NCBI GenBank assembly: GCA_021160085.1
Contig: JAGHDE010000168.1
Span: 1 to 19,824, forward strand
Length of the DNA: 19,824 nt
From: Pseudomonadota bacterium
Lineage (GTDB): Bacteria; Desulfobacterota; WTBG01; JAGOGO01
Direction: 5' to 3'
Positions 8,130 to 15,204 of the stretch are shown piece by piece. How positions within the stretch are numbered: the stretch's first letter is position 1; the number at the start of each line of letters is the position of its first letter. A program made the position numbers and the translations under genes. Below the pieces are notes generated by a model that did no database searches, was not told the DNA's origin, and was given only the letters and a program-made list of their open reading frames with translations.

Positions 8130-8293
8130 TGCCTTCCCTTTCTTTATTTTGAACATAGCGGTTCAGAACCTGCCGGTTGTGTCAGTTCACTTTTCTTCAA
8201 TTTGATAACCACATGCTCCTTGACAAATACAAATCCCACCATGAGATAGGAATAGGGGAGAGCATAAAGGTCCCATCTATTCTCATCTCATCT
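8130..8293 (-). other. Region upstream of pycA; possible truncated coding remnant
   Basis: 164 bases between the inserted element and pycA. One minus-strand frame stays open from a TGA at the element's edge down to a TAA at about 8148. It reads DENRWDLYALPYSYLMVGF and then a basic stretch (VVIKLKKSE). It has an internal ATG and an internal GTG; the GTG follows AAGGAG closely. This could be the tail of a small gene broken by the insertion, or chance. A small palindrome GGTTCTGAACC sits at 8159-8169. I see no convincing sigma-70 promoter for pycA in the stretch. Confidence 0.25.
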
Positions 8294-8485
8294 GGGTGTA
8301 CGCTTGATATTACGTCTCATTCGCGTGCCACTGCGCCAGCGTGAATAGCCCAAAACACTGCGGATGAGACATTTCGTATTCTCATATGTGACAAATATAG
8401 TACCTTTTGTCACAATTTTACAAGATAGGCTTTTCCATTTGCCCAACTATTCAGCAAAATAGTACGTAATGTGAGGCGTACACCC
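8294..8485. mobile_element. 192-bp MITE or IS remnant with TIRs and 8-bp target-site duplication
   Basis: The ends are inverted repeats of 22 bases, 8294-8315 and 8464-8485, matching at 19 of 22 positions. The outermost ten bases, GGGTGTACGC, are identical. The octamer TCTCATCT lies immediately outside both ends (8286-8293 and 8486-8493), a perfect target-site duplication. The interior holds no plausible coding frame, but it contains a perfect 9-bp inverted repeat (8387-8395 and 8406-8414). An 8-bp duplication is produced by several IS families; I cannot assign one from the ends alone. The element lies six bases after leuA's stop, counting to the duplication, and separates leuA from the pyc genes. 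Confidence 0.82.
8387..8414. repeat. Perfect 9-bp inverted repeat inside the mobile element
   Basis: TGTGACAAA at 8387-8395 and TTTGTCACA at 8406-8414 are perfect reverse complements separated by ten bases. They can form a hairpin on either strand. A T-run is not clearly present after it, so it is probably structural to the element rather than a terminator. Confidence 0.6.
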
Positions 8486-8498
8486 TCTCATCTTTAAA

Positions 8499-10025
8499 TT
8501 ATTTTTTTATTTGTTTGCTGTGGGAGAGATGTGCGAGACGGTTGAGAGCATTTATATAGGCTTTGGCGCTGGCCATAATTATGTCGGTGTGGGCTCCCTG
8601 TCCGTTTACAATAATGTCATTTTCTTCCAGACGGACAGTAACTTCTCCTTGAGCATCGGTGCCGCCAGTGATGGAATTTACCGAATATTTAAGAAGTTTA
8701 CTCTTTGTCCCGATCATTTTGGCTATCGTCTTGAAGGATGCATCCACGGGTCCATCACCAAATCCAGCGTCTTTAAACCGTTTTCCATTCACTTCCAGTT
8801 CCAACGTGGCAGTTGGTATAGCTACCGTCCCACTGGCGACGTTCATATTAAGAAGTTTATATTTTTCCGGAACCTGCAGGATTTCATCTGCCATGATGGC
8901 ATGCAGGTCTTCGTCAAAAACTTCTTTCTTCTTGTCTGCTAAATCTTTAAACCGTTTAAATACACTTTTAATCTCTTGCTCAGTAAGCTCAAACCCCAGT
9001 TTTTTCATGTGCTCTCGGAAAGCGTGGCGTCCAGAGTGCTTTCCCAGCACCAACGTGGACTGAGGGACCCCGATCGATTCAGGTGTCATGATTTCATAGG
9101 TAATCTTTTCTTTAAGCAAGCCATCCTGATGAATGCCCGACTCATGAGCAAAAGCATTGGCTCCCACAATAGCCTTGTTTGGCTGAACGTTTATTCCGGT
9201 AATGCGGCTTATCAAGCGGCTGGCCGAAAATATCTGCTCCGTTATTACCTGCGTGGTTAACTGTAAAAAATCTTTTCTGGTCCGGATGGCCATAACCACC
9301 TCTTCTAACGAGGCGTTTCCCGCCCGCTCTCCAATTCCATTGATGGCGCATTCCACCTGGCGGGCTCCGTTAAGGACTGCTGCCAGTGAATTCGCCACCG
9401 CCAACCCCAGATCATTATGGCAATGAACGCTTAAGATAGCTTTATCAATATTTGATACGTTTTCACGGAGATACTGAATTAACCCTCCAAATTCCTGGGG
9501 GATAGCGTATCCAACGGTATCCGGGATATTAATAGTAGTAGCTCCTGAGTTAATGGCCGCCTCTACAATCTGGCAGAGATAATCCCGATTGGTGCGGGTG
9601 GCATCCATAGCAGAAAATTCCACATTGGGAGTATAGGACCTTGCCCGTGTTACAGCCTTGATGGCCTTATCAAGAACTTTTTCGCGAGATAATCGAAGCT
9701 GATATTTCAGGTGAAAATCAGAAGTGGAGATAAAGGTGTGAATAACGGGATTATGAGCTTCCTTAACCGCCTCCCAGGCTCGATCAATATCTTTATCTTC
9801 CGCCCGGGCAAGGGCGGCGACCTGACATTTTTTTATAGATTTAGCGATTTTTCTCACAGCCTCAAAGTCACCTTCAGAAGCAACCGGAAAGCCGGCCTCA
9901 ATAATATCCACATTCAGCTTTTCTAATTGCCTCGCCACTTGAAGCTTTTCCTGAATATTCATGCTGAATCCTGGAGACTGTTCTCCATCTCTCAGGGTAG
10001 TATCGAAAATTAAAATCTTTTCCAT
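8499..10025 (-). CDS. leuA: 2-isopropylmalate synthase
   Basis: 508 residues from the ATG at 10025, giving the typical start MEKILIFDTTLRDGEQSPG. A TTG at 10052 that overlaps pssA's stop would add nine untypical residues, and GGAA precedes the ATG. The N-terminal DRE-TIM barrel (about 1-270) has catalytic R12 and metal D13 in DTTLRDGEQ, and the metal His pair H201/H203 in SVHCHNDLG. GIGERAGN follows. The linker subdomain contains GIHQDGLLK, and the C-terminal domain (about 385-500) is the LeuA dimer/allosteric domain that binds leucine in the family. The enzyme condenses acetyl-CoA with 2-oxoisovalerate in the first committed step to leucine. It lies at the end of the ilv operon, overlapping or nearly touching pssA, so it shares that transcript and draws on the IlvBN/IlvC pathway. 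Confidence 0.95.
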   Translation of the reverse strand: MEKILIFDTTLRDGEQSPGFSMNIQEKLQVARQLEKLNVDIIEAGFPVASEGDFEAVRKIAKSIKKCQVAALARAEDKDIDRAWEAVKEAHNPVIHTFISTSDFHLKYQLRLSREKVLDKAIKAVTRARSYTPNVEFSAMDATRTNRDYLCQIVEAAINSGATTINIPDTVGYAIPQEFGGLIQYLRENVSNIDKAILSVHCHNDLGLAVANSLAAVLNGARQVECAINGIGERAGNASLEEVVMAIRTRKDFLQLTTQVITEQIFSASRLISRITGINVQPNKAIVGANAFAHESGIHQDGLLKEKITYEIMTPESIGVPQSTLVLGKHSGRHAFREHMKKLGFELTEQEIKSVFKRFKDLADKKKEVFDEDLHAIMADEILQVPEKYKLLNMNVASGTVAIPTATLELEVNGKRFKDAGFGDGPVDASFKTIAKMIGTKSKLLKYSVNSITGGTDAQGEVTVRLEENDIIVNGQGAHTDIIMASAKAYINALNRLAHLSHSKQIKK

Positions 10026-10048
10026 TGGGTTTTTCCGGTTCAAGGCGA

Positions 10049-10855
10049 TCAAACTTTAATTTTTTTTTCTTCTTCTTCTTTTTCTTTCAGGAGATCCTTA
10101 TTTTTTATAGCTTTCACCTTTTCCTTTACTTCCAAAACCGGCCCCGATAATGCATAAAGCAAACCAAGGGTAAAAAGAGTGATTTGGGGTTCAGCCGCAA
10201 TTATGATGATAACGCACAGGGTAATGACCAGGGTTTGGAATGACTTTTCCCCGGTCAATCCCAACTGCTTGAGGCCATAATAACGGACTTTACTCACCAT
10301 CATTAAAGATAGAAAAAAAGTCAAAAACAGAATGGGCACGGGTTTGTATATCTCATTCAATCCTAAATAATTCGAAATGATTATGGTGGTAGCTAAGATT
10401 CCCCCTGCCGCAGGAGTAGGCATTCCCTGAAAGAATCTCATTTCAATGGTGGTGGAGTTGATGTTGAATCGAGCCAGACGCAGGGCTGCGCAAGCAACAA
10501 AAAGAAAAGCGGCCAGCCAGCCGATTCTCCCGAAAGGCATCAATGCCCACGCATATATCATAACCGCGGGAGCAGCTCCAAAAGCAATGAGGTCCGAGAG
10601 GGAATCATATTCCATTCCAAACCGACTACTTGAATGACTAACCCGGGCTATCTTGCCGTCAAGCCAGTCAAAAACAGCAGAAAATATTATCGCCCATGCC
10701 GCTCTGGTAAAATCACCATTAAAAGAGGCGACAATAGAATAGAAGCCACAAAACAAACTGCAAGTGGTGAATAAATTTGGCAGAAGATAAATTCCCCGCC
10801 GAAAATTTTTTTTGTGGATAGTTTTCTTCCCGCTTGCAAAATAATTCTTTTTCAT
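10049..10855 (-). CDS. pssA: CDP-diacylglycerol--serine O-phosphatidyltransferase
   Basis: 268 residues with several membrane spans. The CDP-alcohol phosphotransferase signature is complete: D63 and D66-G67, A70-R71, G80, D84 and D88 (DWLDGKIAR, then GMEYDSLSD). These Asp residues bind the metal and the CDP-lipid. The product would be phosphatidylserine, made in the inner membrane from CDP-diacylglycerol supplied by CdsA in the same window. The C-terminus is an unusual charged tail rich in Lys and Glu (LLKEKEEEEKKIKV). The gene sits between ilvC (13 bases upstream) and leuA. In many deltaproteobacteria psd is also at this place, but none is here. The initiation region has only a weak GGGAT upstream. 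Confidence 0.92.
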   Translation of the reverse strand: MKKNYFASGKKTIHKKNFRRGIYLLPNLFTTCSLFCGFYSIVASFNGDFTRAAWAIIFSAVFDWLDGKIARVSHSSSRFGMEYDSLSDLIAFGAAPAVMIYAWALMPFGRIGWLAAFLFVACAALRLARFNINSTTIEMRFFQGMPTPAAGGILATTIIISNYLGLNEIYKPVPILFLTFFLSLMMVSKVRYYGLKQLGLTGEKSFQTLVITLCVIIIIAAEPQITLFTLGLLYALSGPVLEVKEKVKAIKNKDLLKEKEEEEKKIKV

Positions 10856-10868
10856 GAGGGTATCCCTG

Positions 10869-11864
10869 TTATTTATGTTTTACCCACGGCATCATAGCTC
10901 TTAGTTGACTCCCCACCTTTTCAATAAGGTGCTCCTGATCTTTTCGTTGAAGGGCATTAAACTGCGGCCGGTTAGCCTGATTTTCCAGTATCCATTCTTT
11001 AGCAAACTGACCGGTCTGGATTTCTGCAAGAATTTTTTTCATTTCTTTCCTTGTGTCATCATTGATAATACGTCGACCTCGAGTCAGATCACCATACTCA
11101 GCAGTATCGCTAACAGAATAACGCATATAATTTATGCCCCCCTCATAAAACAGATCAACGATCAGCTTTAGTTCATGAAGGCATTCAAAATAGGCAATCT
11201 CCGGTTGATAACCAGCTTCCACCAATGTCTCAAAACCTGCCCGCACCAATTCCGAAACCCCACCGCAAAGCACAACCTGCTCACCAAAAAGATCGGTTTC
11301 AGTTTCCTCCTTGAAGGTAGTCTCTATCACTCCTGCCCGGGTTGCTCCGATACCCTTGGCATAAGCCAAAGCAGTCTGTTTTGCCTGACCACTAAAATCC
11401 TGAAAAATCGCAATAAGAGATGGCACACCCGCTCCCCGCTCATACTCCCGTCTGACCAGATGCCCCGGTCCTTTGGGAGCAACCATAATAACATCAACGT
11501 CTTTCGGTGGAACTATTTGATTGAAATGAATGTTGAACCCGTGGGAAAAAAGCAGAGTCTTTCCCCGGCTCATCTGGGAAACAATATGAGAACGGTAGAT
11601 AGCAGCCTGAGCATCGTCAGGAATAAGAATCTGGATGACATCGGCGGCTTTAGCCGCAAGAGCAACATCCACCGGTTTGAATTTATGCTTCAATGCCAAC
11701 TCATAATTAGGGGTTCCTTCTAATTCAGATACGATCACTTCTATGCCACTGTCACGCAGATTTAGTGCCTGGGCATGCCCCTGGCTTCCATATCCGATAA
11801 CAGCTACTTTTTTCCCTTTAAGGATATTCAAATCTGCATCTTTTTCATAATAGATCTTTGCCAT
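10869..11864 (-). CDS. ilvC: Ketol-acid reductoisomerase, class I
   Basis: 331 residues, the class I length, with ATG at 11864 after GGAG at a good spacing. The Rossmann loop GYGSQG is at 24-29. The magnesium ligands are D191 and E195 ([13 protein letters not shown]) and E227 and E231 ([11 protein letters not shown]). The enzyme rearranges and reduces acetolactate and acetohydroxybutyrate to the dihydroxy acids of valine, leucine and isoleucine synthesis. The cofactor loop after beta-2 reads [11 protein letters not shown]. The Arg48 of typical NADPH enzymes is Leu, Ser51 is Thr, Thr53 is Asn, and Glu occurs at 47 and 49. Acidic residues there favour NADH, so cofactor preference may be switched (inference). 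It lies 33 bases after ilvN in the operon. Confidence 0.95.
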   Translation of the reverse strand: MAKIYYEKDADLNILKGKKVAVIGYGSQGHAQALNLRDSGIEVIVSELEGTPNYELALKHKFKPVDVALAAKAADVIQILIPDDAQAAIYRSHIVSQMSRGKTLLFSHGFNIHFNQIVPPKDVDVIMVAPKGPGHLVRREYERGAGVPSLIAIFQDFSGQAKQTALAYAKGIGATRAGVIETTFKEETETDLFGEQVVLCGGVSELVRAGFETLVEAGYQPEIAYFECLHELKLIVDLFYEGGINYMRYSVSDTAEYGDLTRGRRIINDDTRKEMKKILAEIQTGQFAKEWILENQANRPQFNALQRKDQEHLIEKVGSQLRAMMPWVKHK

Positions 11865-11897
11865 TTTTTTCTCCTTTTTTAAACACAGTCTAAAATA

Positions 11898-12386
11898 TTA
11901 GTTTTTTGTTTTACTGCCTCTGCTCATTGCTACTGTGCCGGTGCGGGTAACCTCTTTTATCCCCATGGGCTTTAAGAGGGTTATGATTGCTTTAATTTTA
12001 TCTTCATCCCCGGTTATTTCAATAACATATGAGTCTAAGCTTATGTCTACTACTTTTCCTCGAAAAATATCAATAATGCTTAGAAGTTCTGATCGGTTAC
12101 TATCATTCACACTAACCTTGACAAGGGCTATTTCCCGATCGACAAAATCACCATTAATAAAATCCACCACCTTAATGATATTGATAAGTTTATTGAGTTG
12201 TTTGGTGATCTGTTCGAGGATCTGATCATTACCGCGAGTTACAATGGTCATGTGAGAGACCATGGGATCAATGGTCTCCGCAACCGAAAGGCTTTCTATG
12301 TTAAATCCCCGTCCGCTAAACAAACCAGCCACCCGAGAAAGCACGCCTGATTTGTTCTCTACTAATATCGAAAGAGTGTGCCGCAT
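11898..12386 (-). CDS. ilvN: Acetolactate synthase small (regulatory) subunit
   Basis: 162 residues. The N-terminal ACT domain (about 3-76) carries the family hallmark VENKSGVLSRVAGLFSGRG followed by FNIESLSV. The rest (about 80-158) is the C-terminal regulatory domain of IlvN/IlvH. It activates IlvB and, in the family, confers feedback inhibition by valine. Six bases separate it from ilvB's stop, and no clear Shine-Dalgarno is visible before the ATG at 12386, so translational coupling to ilvB is likely. ilvH is an equally valid name for this family. Confidence 0.94.
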   Translation of the reverse strand: MRHTLSILVENKSGVLSRVAGLFSGRGFNIESLSVAETIDPMVSHMTIVTRGNDQILEQITKQLNKLINIIKVVDFINGDFVDREIALVKVSVNDSNRSELLSIIDIFRGKVVDISLDSYVIEITGDEDKIKAIITLLKPMGIKEVTRTGTVAMSRGSKTKN

Positions 12387-12392
12387 AATTTT

Positions 12393-14087
12393 TTATACCA
12401 ATAACATTTTGTTAATAGGTGCTCCCGCCGGAACCATCGGGTATACACCCTCCTCGGGTTCCACCACAAAATCCATTATGACCGGACCGGGTGTGGATAA
12501 AGCCTTTTCAATAACTGAAACAACCTCTTTGGGTTCGGTTGCCCGAAGCCCCAGAATTCCGTAAGCTTCAGCCAGCTTAACAAAGTCGGGAACAATATCC
12601 ATAACTGTATTAGAATATCTTTTTTGATAAAAAAGCTCCTGCCACTGTCGAACCATTCCCAAATACCCATTATTAAGAATAGCAATTTTTATCGGGAGTT
12701 TGTATTGGACGGCGGTTGCCAGTTCCTGAATATTCATCTGAATACTGCCATCCCCGGCAATATCAATTACTACCCGGCCGGGAAAAGCGATTTGAGCTCC
12801 AATAGCTGCCGGCAAACCATATCCCATGGTTCCCAGCCCTCCGGAAGTAAGAAAAGTCCGGGGTTTTATAAATTTGAAATACTGGGCGGTCCACATCTGA
12901 TTCTGGCCGACTTCAGTGGTAATGATGGCTTCCCCTTTAGTGGCCTCCGAAAATTTTTCCACTATAAACTGTGGCTTGATAACGTCTTTTTGCACATATT
13001 CTAAAGGATAGGTGTTTTTCCATTCGTTGATCTGTTGAAGCCAGTCTTTACGGACTTCCCCCCAGTCCTCTTTCCTGTCTTCCTTTTCAAAAACCTCAAG
13101 CATATGTTTCAGGGTTGCTTTAACATCACCTACAATAGGAATATCCACCTGCACATTCTTGCTGATAGATGTGGGGTCGATGTCAATATGAATTATCTTG
13201 GCCAAGGCGGCAAATTCATCAATTTTCCCCGTAACCCGATCGTCAAATCTGGCACCCACGGCAATCAGAAGGTCACAATTAGTTGCTGCCATGTTCGCCC
13301 GATACGCCCCGTGCATCCCTAACATACCCAAGGAAAGGTCATCATCATCTTCAGGAAAAGCCCCTAAGCCCATCAGCGTTGTCGTAACCGGGATAGACAA
13401 TTTACGAGCAAGGGAAATTAATTCCTTTGACCCATTAGAACTTATGACTCCACCCCCGGCATATAATACCGGTTTCTCGGCCTTGAGAATTTCTGCCATT
13501 ATCCGTTTGATTTGACCAGTGTGGCCTTTAATTGTAGGGTTATAGCTCCTAAGTTTAACAACACTGGGATAACGATACTCGCAAAAAGCATTCATAACGT
13601 CTTTGGGCAAATCAACCAGAACCGGCCCCGGCCGACCAGTCTCAGCAATGTAGAAAGCTTCCTTGACAGTCTGGGCCAATTCCTCAACATCTTTTACCAG
13701 GTAGTTATGTTTGGTACACGGTCGAGTGATGCCAACAATATCTGCTTCTTGAAAAGAGTCATTCCCAATCAGCATTGTCGGTACCTGCCCCGTGAAAACA
13801 ACCAAAGGGATTGAGTCCATGCAAGCTGTGGCGATACCGGTAACCGTGTTTGTCGCTCCCGGGCCGGAGGTTACCAAACAAACCCCCACCTTGCCCGAAG
13901 CACGGGCATATCCATCAGCAGCATGCACCGCCCCTTGCTCATGACGAACAAGAACATGCTTCAACGAAGGATAGTTTGGCAATTCATGGTAAATGTCTAT
14001 TACCGCCCCCCCGGGATATCCAAAAACAACCTCCGTTTTCTCCCTCACCAATGTTTCCAATAATATTTGAGCACCTTTAAGACGCAA
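12393..14087 (-). CDS. ilvB: Acetolactate synthase large (catalytic) subunit
   Basis: 564 residues. The only in-frame start is TTG at 14087, preceded by AAGGGG at six to seven bases; a TAG lies just upstream in the frame. The three ThDP-enzyme domains are visible. The PYR domain has catalytic Glu50 ([16 protein letters not shown]), the central FAD-type domain has [10 protein letters not shown] at about 278-287, and the PP domain has the ThDP/Mg motif GDGSIQMN at 445-452 ending at Asn472-Asn473. The enzyme condenses two pyruvates, or pyruvate with 2-oxobutyrate, for valine, leucine and isoleucine synthesis. It follows the DUF465 gene by 18 bases and precedes ilvN. The TTG start may moderate expression relative to the strong ribosome binding site. 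Confidence 0.95.
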   Translation of the reverse strand: MRLKGAQILLETLVREKTEVVFGYPGGAVIDIYHELPNYPSLKHVLVRHEQGAVHAADGYARASGKVGVCLVTSGPGATNTVTGIATACMDSIPLVVFTGQVPTMLIGNDSFQEADIVGITRPCTKHNYLVKDVEELAQTVKEAFYIAETGRPGPVLVDLPKDVMNAFCEYRYPSVVKLRSYNPTIKGHTGQIKRIMAEILKAEKPVLYAGGGVISSNGSKELISLARKLSIPVTTTLMGLGAFPEDDDDLSLGMLGMHGAYRANMAATNCDLLIAVGARFDDRVTGKIDEFAALAKIIHIDIDPTSISKNVQVDIPIVGDVKATLKHMLEVFEKEDRKEDWGEVRKDWLQQINEWKNTYPLEYVQKDVIKPQFIVEKFSEATKGEAIITTEVGQNQMWTAQYFKFIKPRTFLTSGGLGTMGYGLPAAIGAQIAFPGRVVIDIAGDGSIQMNIQELATAVQYKLPIKIAILNNGYLGMVRQWQELFYQKRYSNTVMDIVPDFVKLAEAYGILGLRATEPKEVVSVIEKALSTPGPVIMDFVVEPEEGVYPMVPAGAPINKMLLV

Positions 14088-14100
14088 TGGCTTCCCCTTG
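14080..14100 (-). promoter_or_regulatory. Ribosome binding site that fixes ilvB's TTG start
   Basis: AAGGGGAAGCCA precedes TTG at 14087-14085. The sequence reads AAGGGG, a six-base gap and TTG. The next upstream in-frame codons run into a TAG, and no ATG or GTG is available before the conserved N-terminus. TTG is therefore the start. Confidence 0.7.
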
Positions 14101-14105
14101 TACTG

Positions 14106-14336
14106 CTAAGGATTCTTGTTACGATATCGTGACAAAATTGTCTCGATGTGATCCTTGCCTTGAAGTTTCAGTTTCTTTAATCTTTTCTTCTCAGTCTCCT
14201 CTTCTGTGGTAAGATACGGTTTCTTTTCAAGTAGTTCCAACTCTCTTTCGAATTGTCTGTGCTCTCCCACATATTTTTTCAGTTCTGGATCCTTATCAAT
14301 CCATTGGGAGATTAATGACTCATCATATTTTTCCAT
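14106..14336 (-). CDS. DUF465 (YdcH-like) small coiled protein
   Basis: 76 residues, ATG at 14336 after GGGAG at a suitable spacing. It is highly charged and helical (HRQFERELELLEKKPYLT, then EEETEKKRLKKLKLQGKDHI). This is the pattern of the DUF465/YdcH family of short two-helix proteins. No signal peptide, membrane span or cysteine is present. It is the first gene of the transcript carrying ilvB-ilvN-ilvC-pssA-leuA and is separated from ilvB by 18 bases. Its molecular role is not established. Co-transcription with the ilv genes is what the sequence shows; a functional link to them is only a possibility. Confidence 0.8.
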   Translation of the reverse strand: MEKYDESLISQWIDKDPELKKYVGEHRQFERELELLEKKPYLTTEEETEKKRLKKLKLQGKDHIETILSRYRNKNP

Positions 14337-14351
14337 ATTTTTTCTCCCGTT

Positions 14352-14364
14352 ACAGGTAACCTGT
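14352..14364. promoter_or_regulatory. 13-bp palindrome in the ilv operon leader
   Basis: ACAGGTAACCTGT is a perfect palindrome (6-bp arms, one central base). It lies about 16 bases before the DUF465 start and downstream of the promoter. It could be an operator or a small hairpin just before the ribosome binding site. No regulator gene is in the window to support either. Confidence 0.4.
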
Positions 14365-14416
14365 GAATGTTAGGCCATTACAAATCGGCTGCCCACCTAT
14401 CAATTCTTATTTTGTT

Positions 14417-14446
14417 ATTATAATACTATCCATTGTCTATTGTCAA
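14417..14446 (-). promoter_or_regulatory. Consensus sigma-70 promoter for the DUF465-ilvBNC-pssA-leuA operon
   Basis: On the minus strand, TTGACA (14446-14441) and TATAAT (14422-14417) both match consensus perfectly, with an 18-base spacer. The -10 is about 80 bases before the DUF465 start. The site lies in the only gap (128 bases) between tsaB and the ilv operon, just past tsaB's stop. No T-box motif or leader peptide rich in branched-chain codons was seen in the leader. Confidence 0.85.
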
Positions 14447-14464
14447 TCAAACCAAACTTAAAGG

Positions 14465-15199
14465 TCACTTTCTGTTTTGTTTATCTGCTCCCCTATGAAG
14501 TTCTGCGTCGGAGGGCCTTACGTAAACCGGAGTTAATCTATTTACCTCACTCAGATTGCCCTTTTTTATCTCTTCCAGCCCCAAAAAAGCAACCGTAGCC
14601 GCCCGCAGATGATTTAAGTGAGGAGGGGCAAAAACAGCTCTCGAGCCAAGAGATTCTTCAAACAATGAGCGATAGCGCTCAATCCCATCCCCGATAAAAA
14701 TCACCTTTTCGTCAACAAATTGCAAAAAATCATCTTTTTCTAAGAGGTCCTGTAGTAGCTTATGCGGCGAAATTACCATATCAAGCGTCAGTTTTTGAGG
14801 TCCTTGGGAATTGCTCCAACGATAAAGGGAGGCAAAGACTTCTTCTTTTCTTGCATCCAACATGGAACAAATTATTGTTTCCGAGCCAAAACAATTTTGC
14901 GCCAGAGCATAAAGGGTTAGGATTCCGACAACTGGTTTTTTTTCCGCCCACGCCAGCCCTTTTATCGTGCTAACCCCGATTCTAAGGCCAGTAAAAGATC
15001 CCGGACCAATGGAAACCGCGAGAGCATCGATTTTCGAAAATGGAATATCAATATTTTTTAACATATGATCAATCGTTGGAAGAAGACGCCCCGAATGAGT
15101 AGCACTTAAATTAAGGGTGCATTCTCCAATCAGTCCATCTTCATCAACAACCGCAACGCTCCCAACCCAGGTGGCAGTTTCAACTCCTAAAACAAACAT
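14465..15199 (-). CDS. tsaB: tRNA threonylcarbamoyladenosine biosynthesis protein TsaB
   Basis: 244 residues from the ATG at 15199, giving the typical start MFVLGVETATWVGSVAVVD. An ATG three codons earlier overlaps rseP's stop as ATGA but has its GGAG too close. The ASKHA-fold hallmark GPGSFTGLRIGVSTIKGLAW lies near residues 66-85. TsaB forms the TsaBDE complex, in which it scaffolds TsaD to transfer threonylcarbamoyl to A37 of ANN-decoding tRNAs. It acts in the cytoplasm. It is the last gene of the uppS-cdsA-dxr-rseP transcript and is translationally close to rseP. Length is normal for the family (about 220-250). No tsaD or tsaE is in the window. Confidence 0.93.
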   Translation of the reverse strand: MFVLGVETATWVGSVAVVDEDGLIGECTLNLSATHSGRLLPTIDHMLKNIDIPFSKIDALAVSIGPGSFTGLRIGVSTIKGLAWAEKKPVVGILTLYALAQNCFGSETIICSMLDARKEEVFASLYRWSNSQGPQKLTLDMVISPHKLLQDLLEKDDFLQFVDEKVIFIGDGIERYRSLFEESLGSRAVFAPPHLNHLRAATVAFLGLEEIKKGNLSEVNRLTPVYVRPSDAELHRGADKQNRK

Positions 15200-15204
15200 A
15201 TCCC

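Larger units (their letters stand above)
8286..8493. repeat. Target-site duplication TCTCATCT flanking the element
   Basis: Direct repeats of the eight bases TCTCATCT occur at 8286-8293 and 8486-8493, exactly abutting the terminal inverted repeats. Removing one copy and the element restores a continuous junction between leuA's 3' end and the pycA upstream region. Confidence 0.8.

Noticed and set aside
8316..8463. Transposase remnant inside the small element
   Set aside because: No frame longer than a few dozen codons and no recognisable transposase motif occurs between the terminal repeats.
14337..14464. T-box or attenuator upstream of the ilv operon
   Set aside because: No T-box core sequence and no leader peptide with runs of Leu, Val or Ile codons is visible in the roughly 80-base leader.
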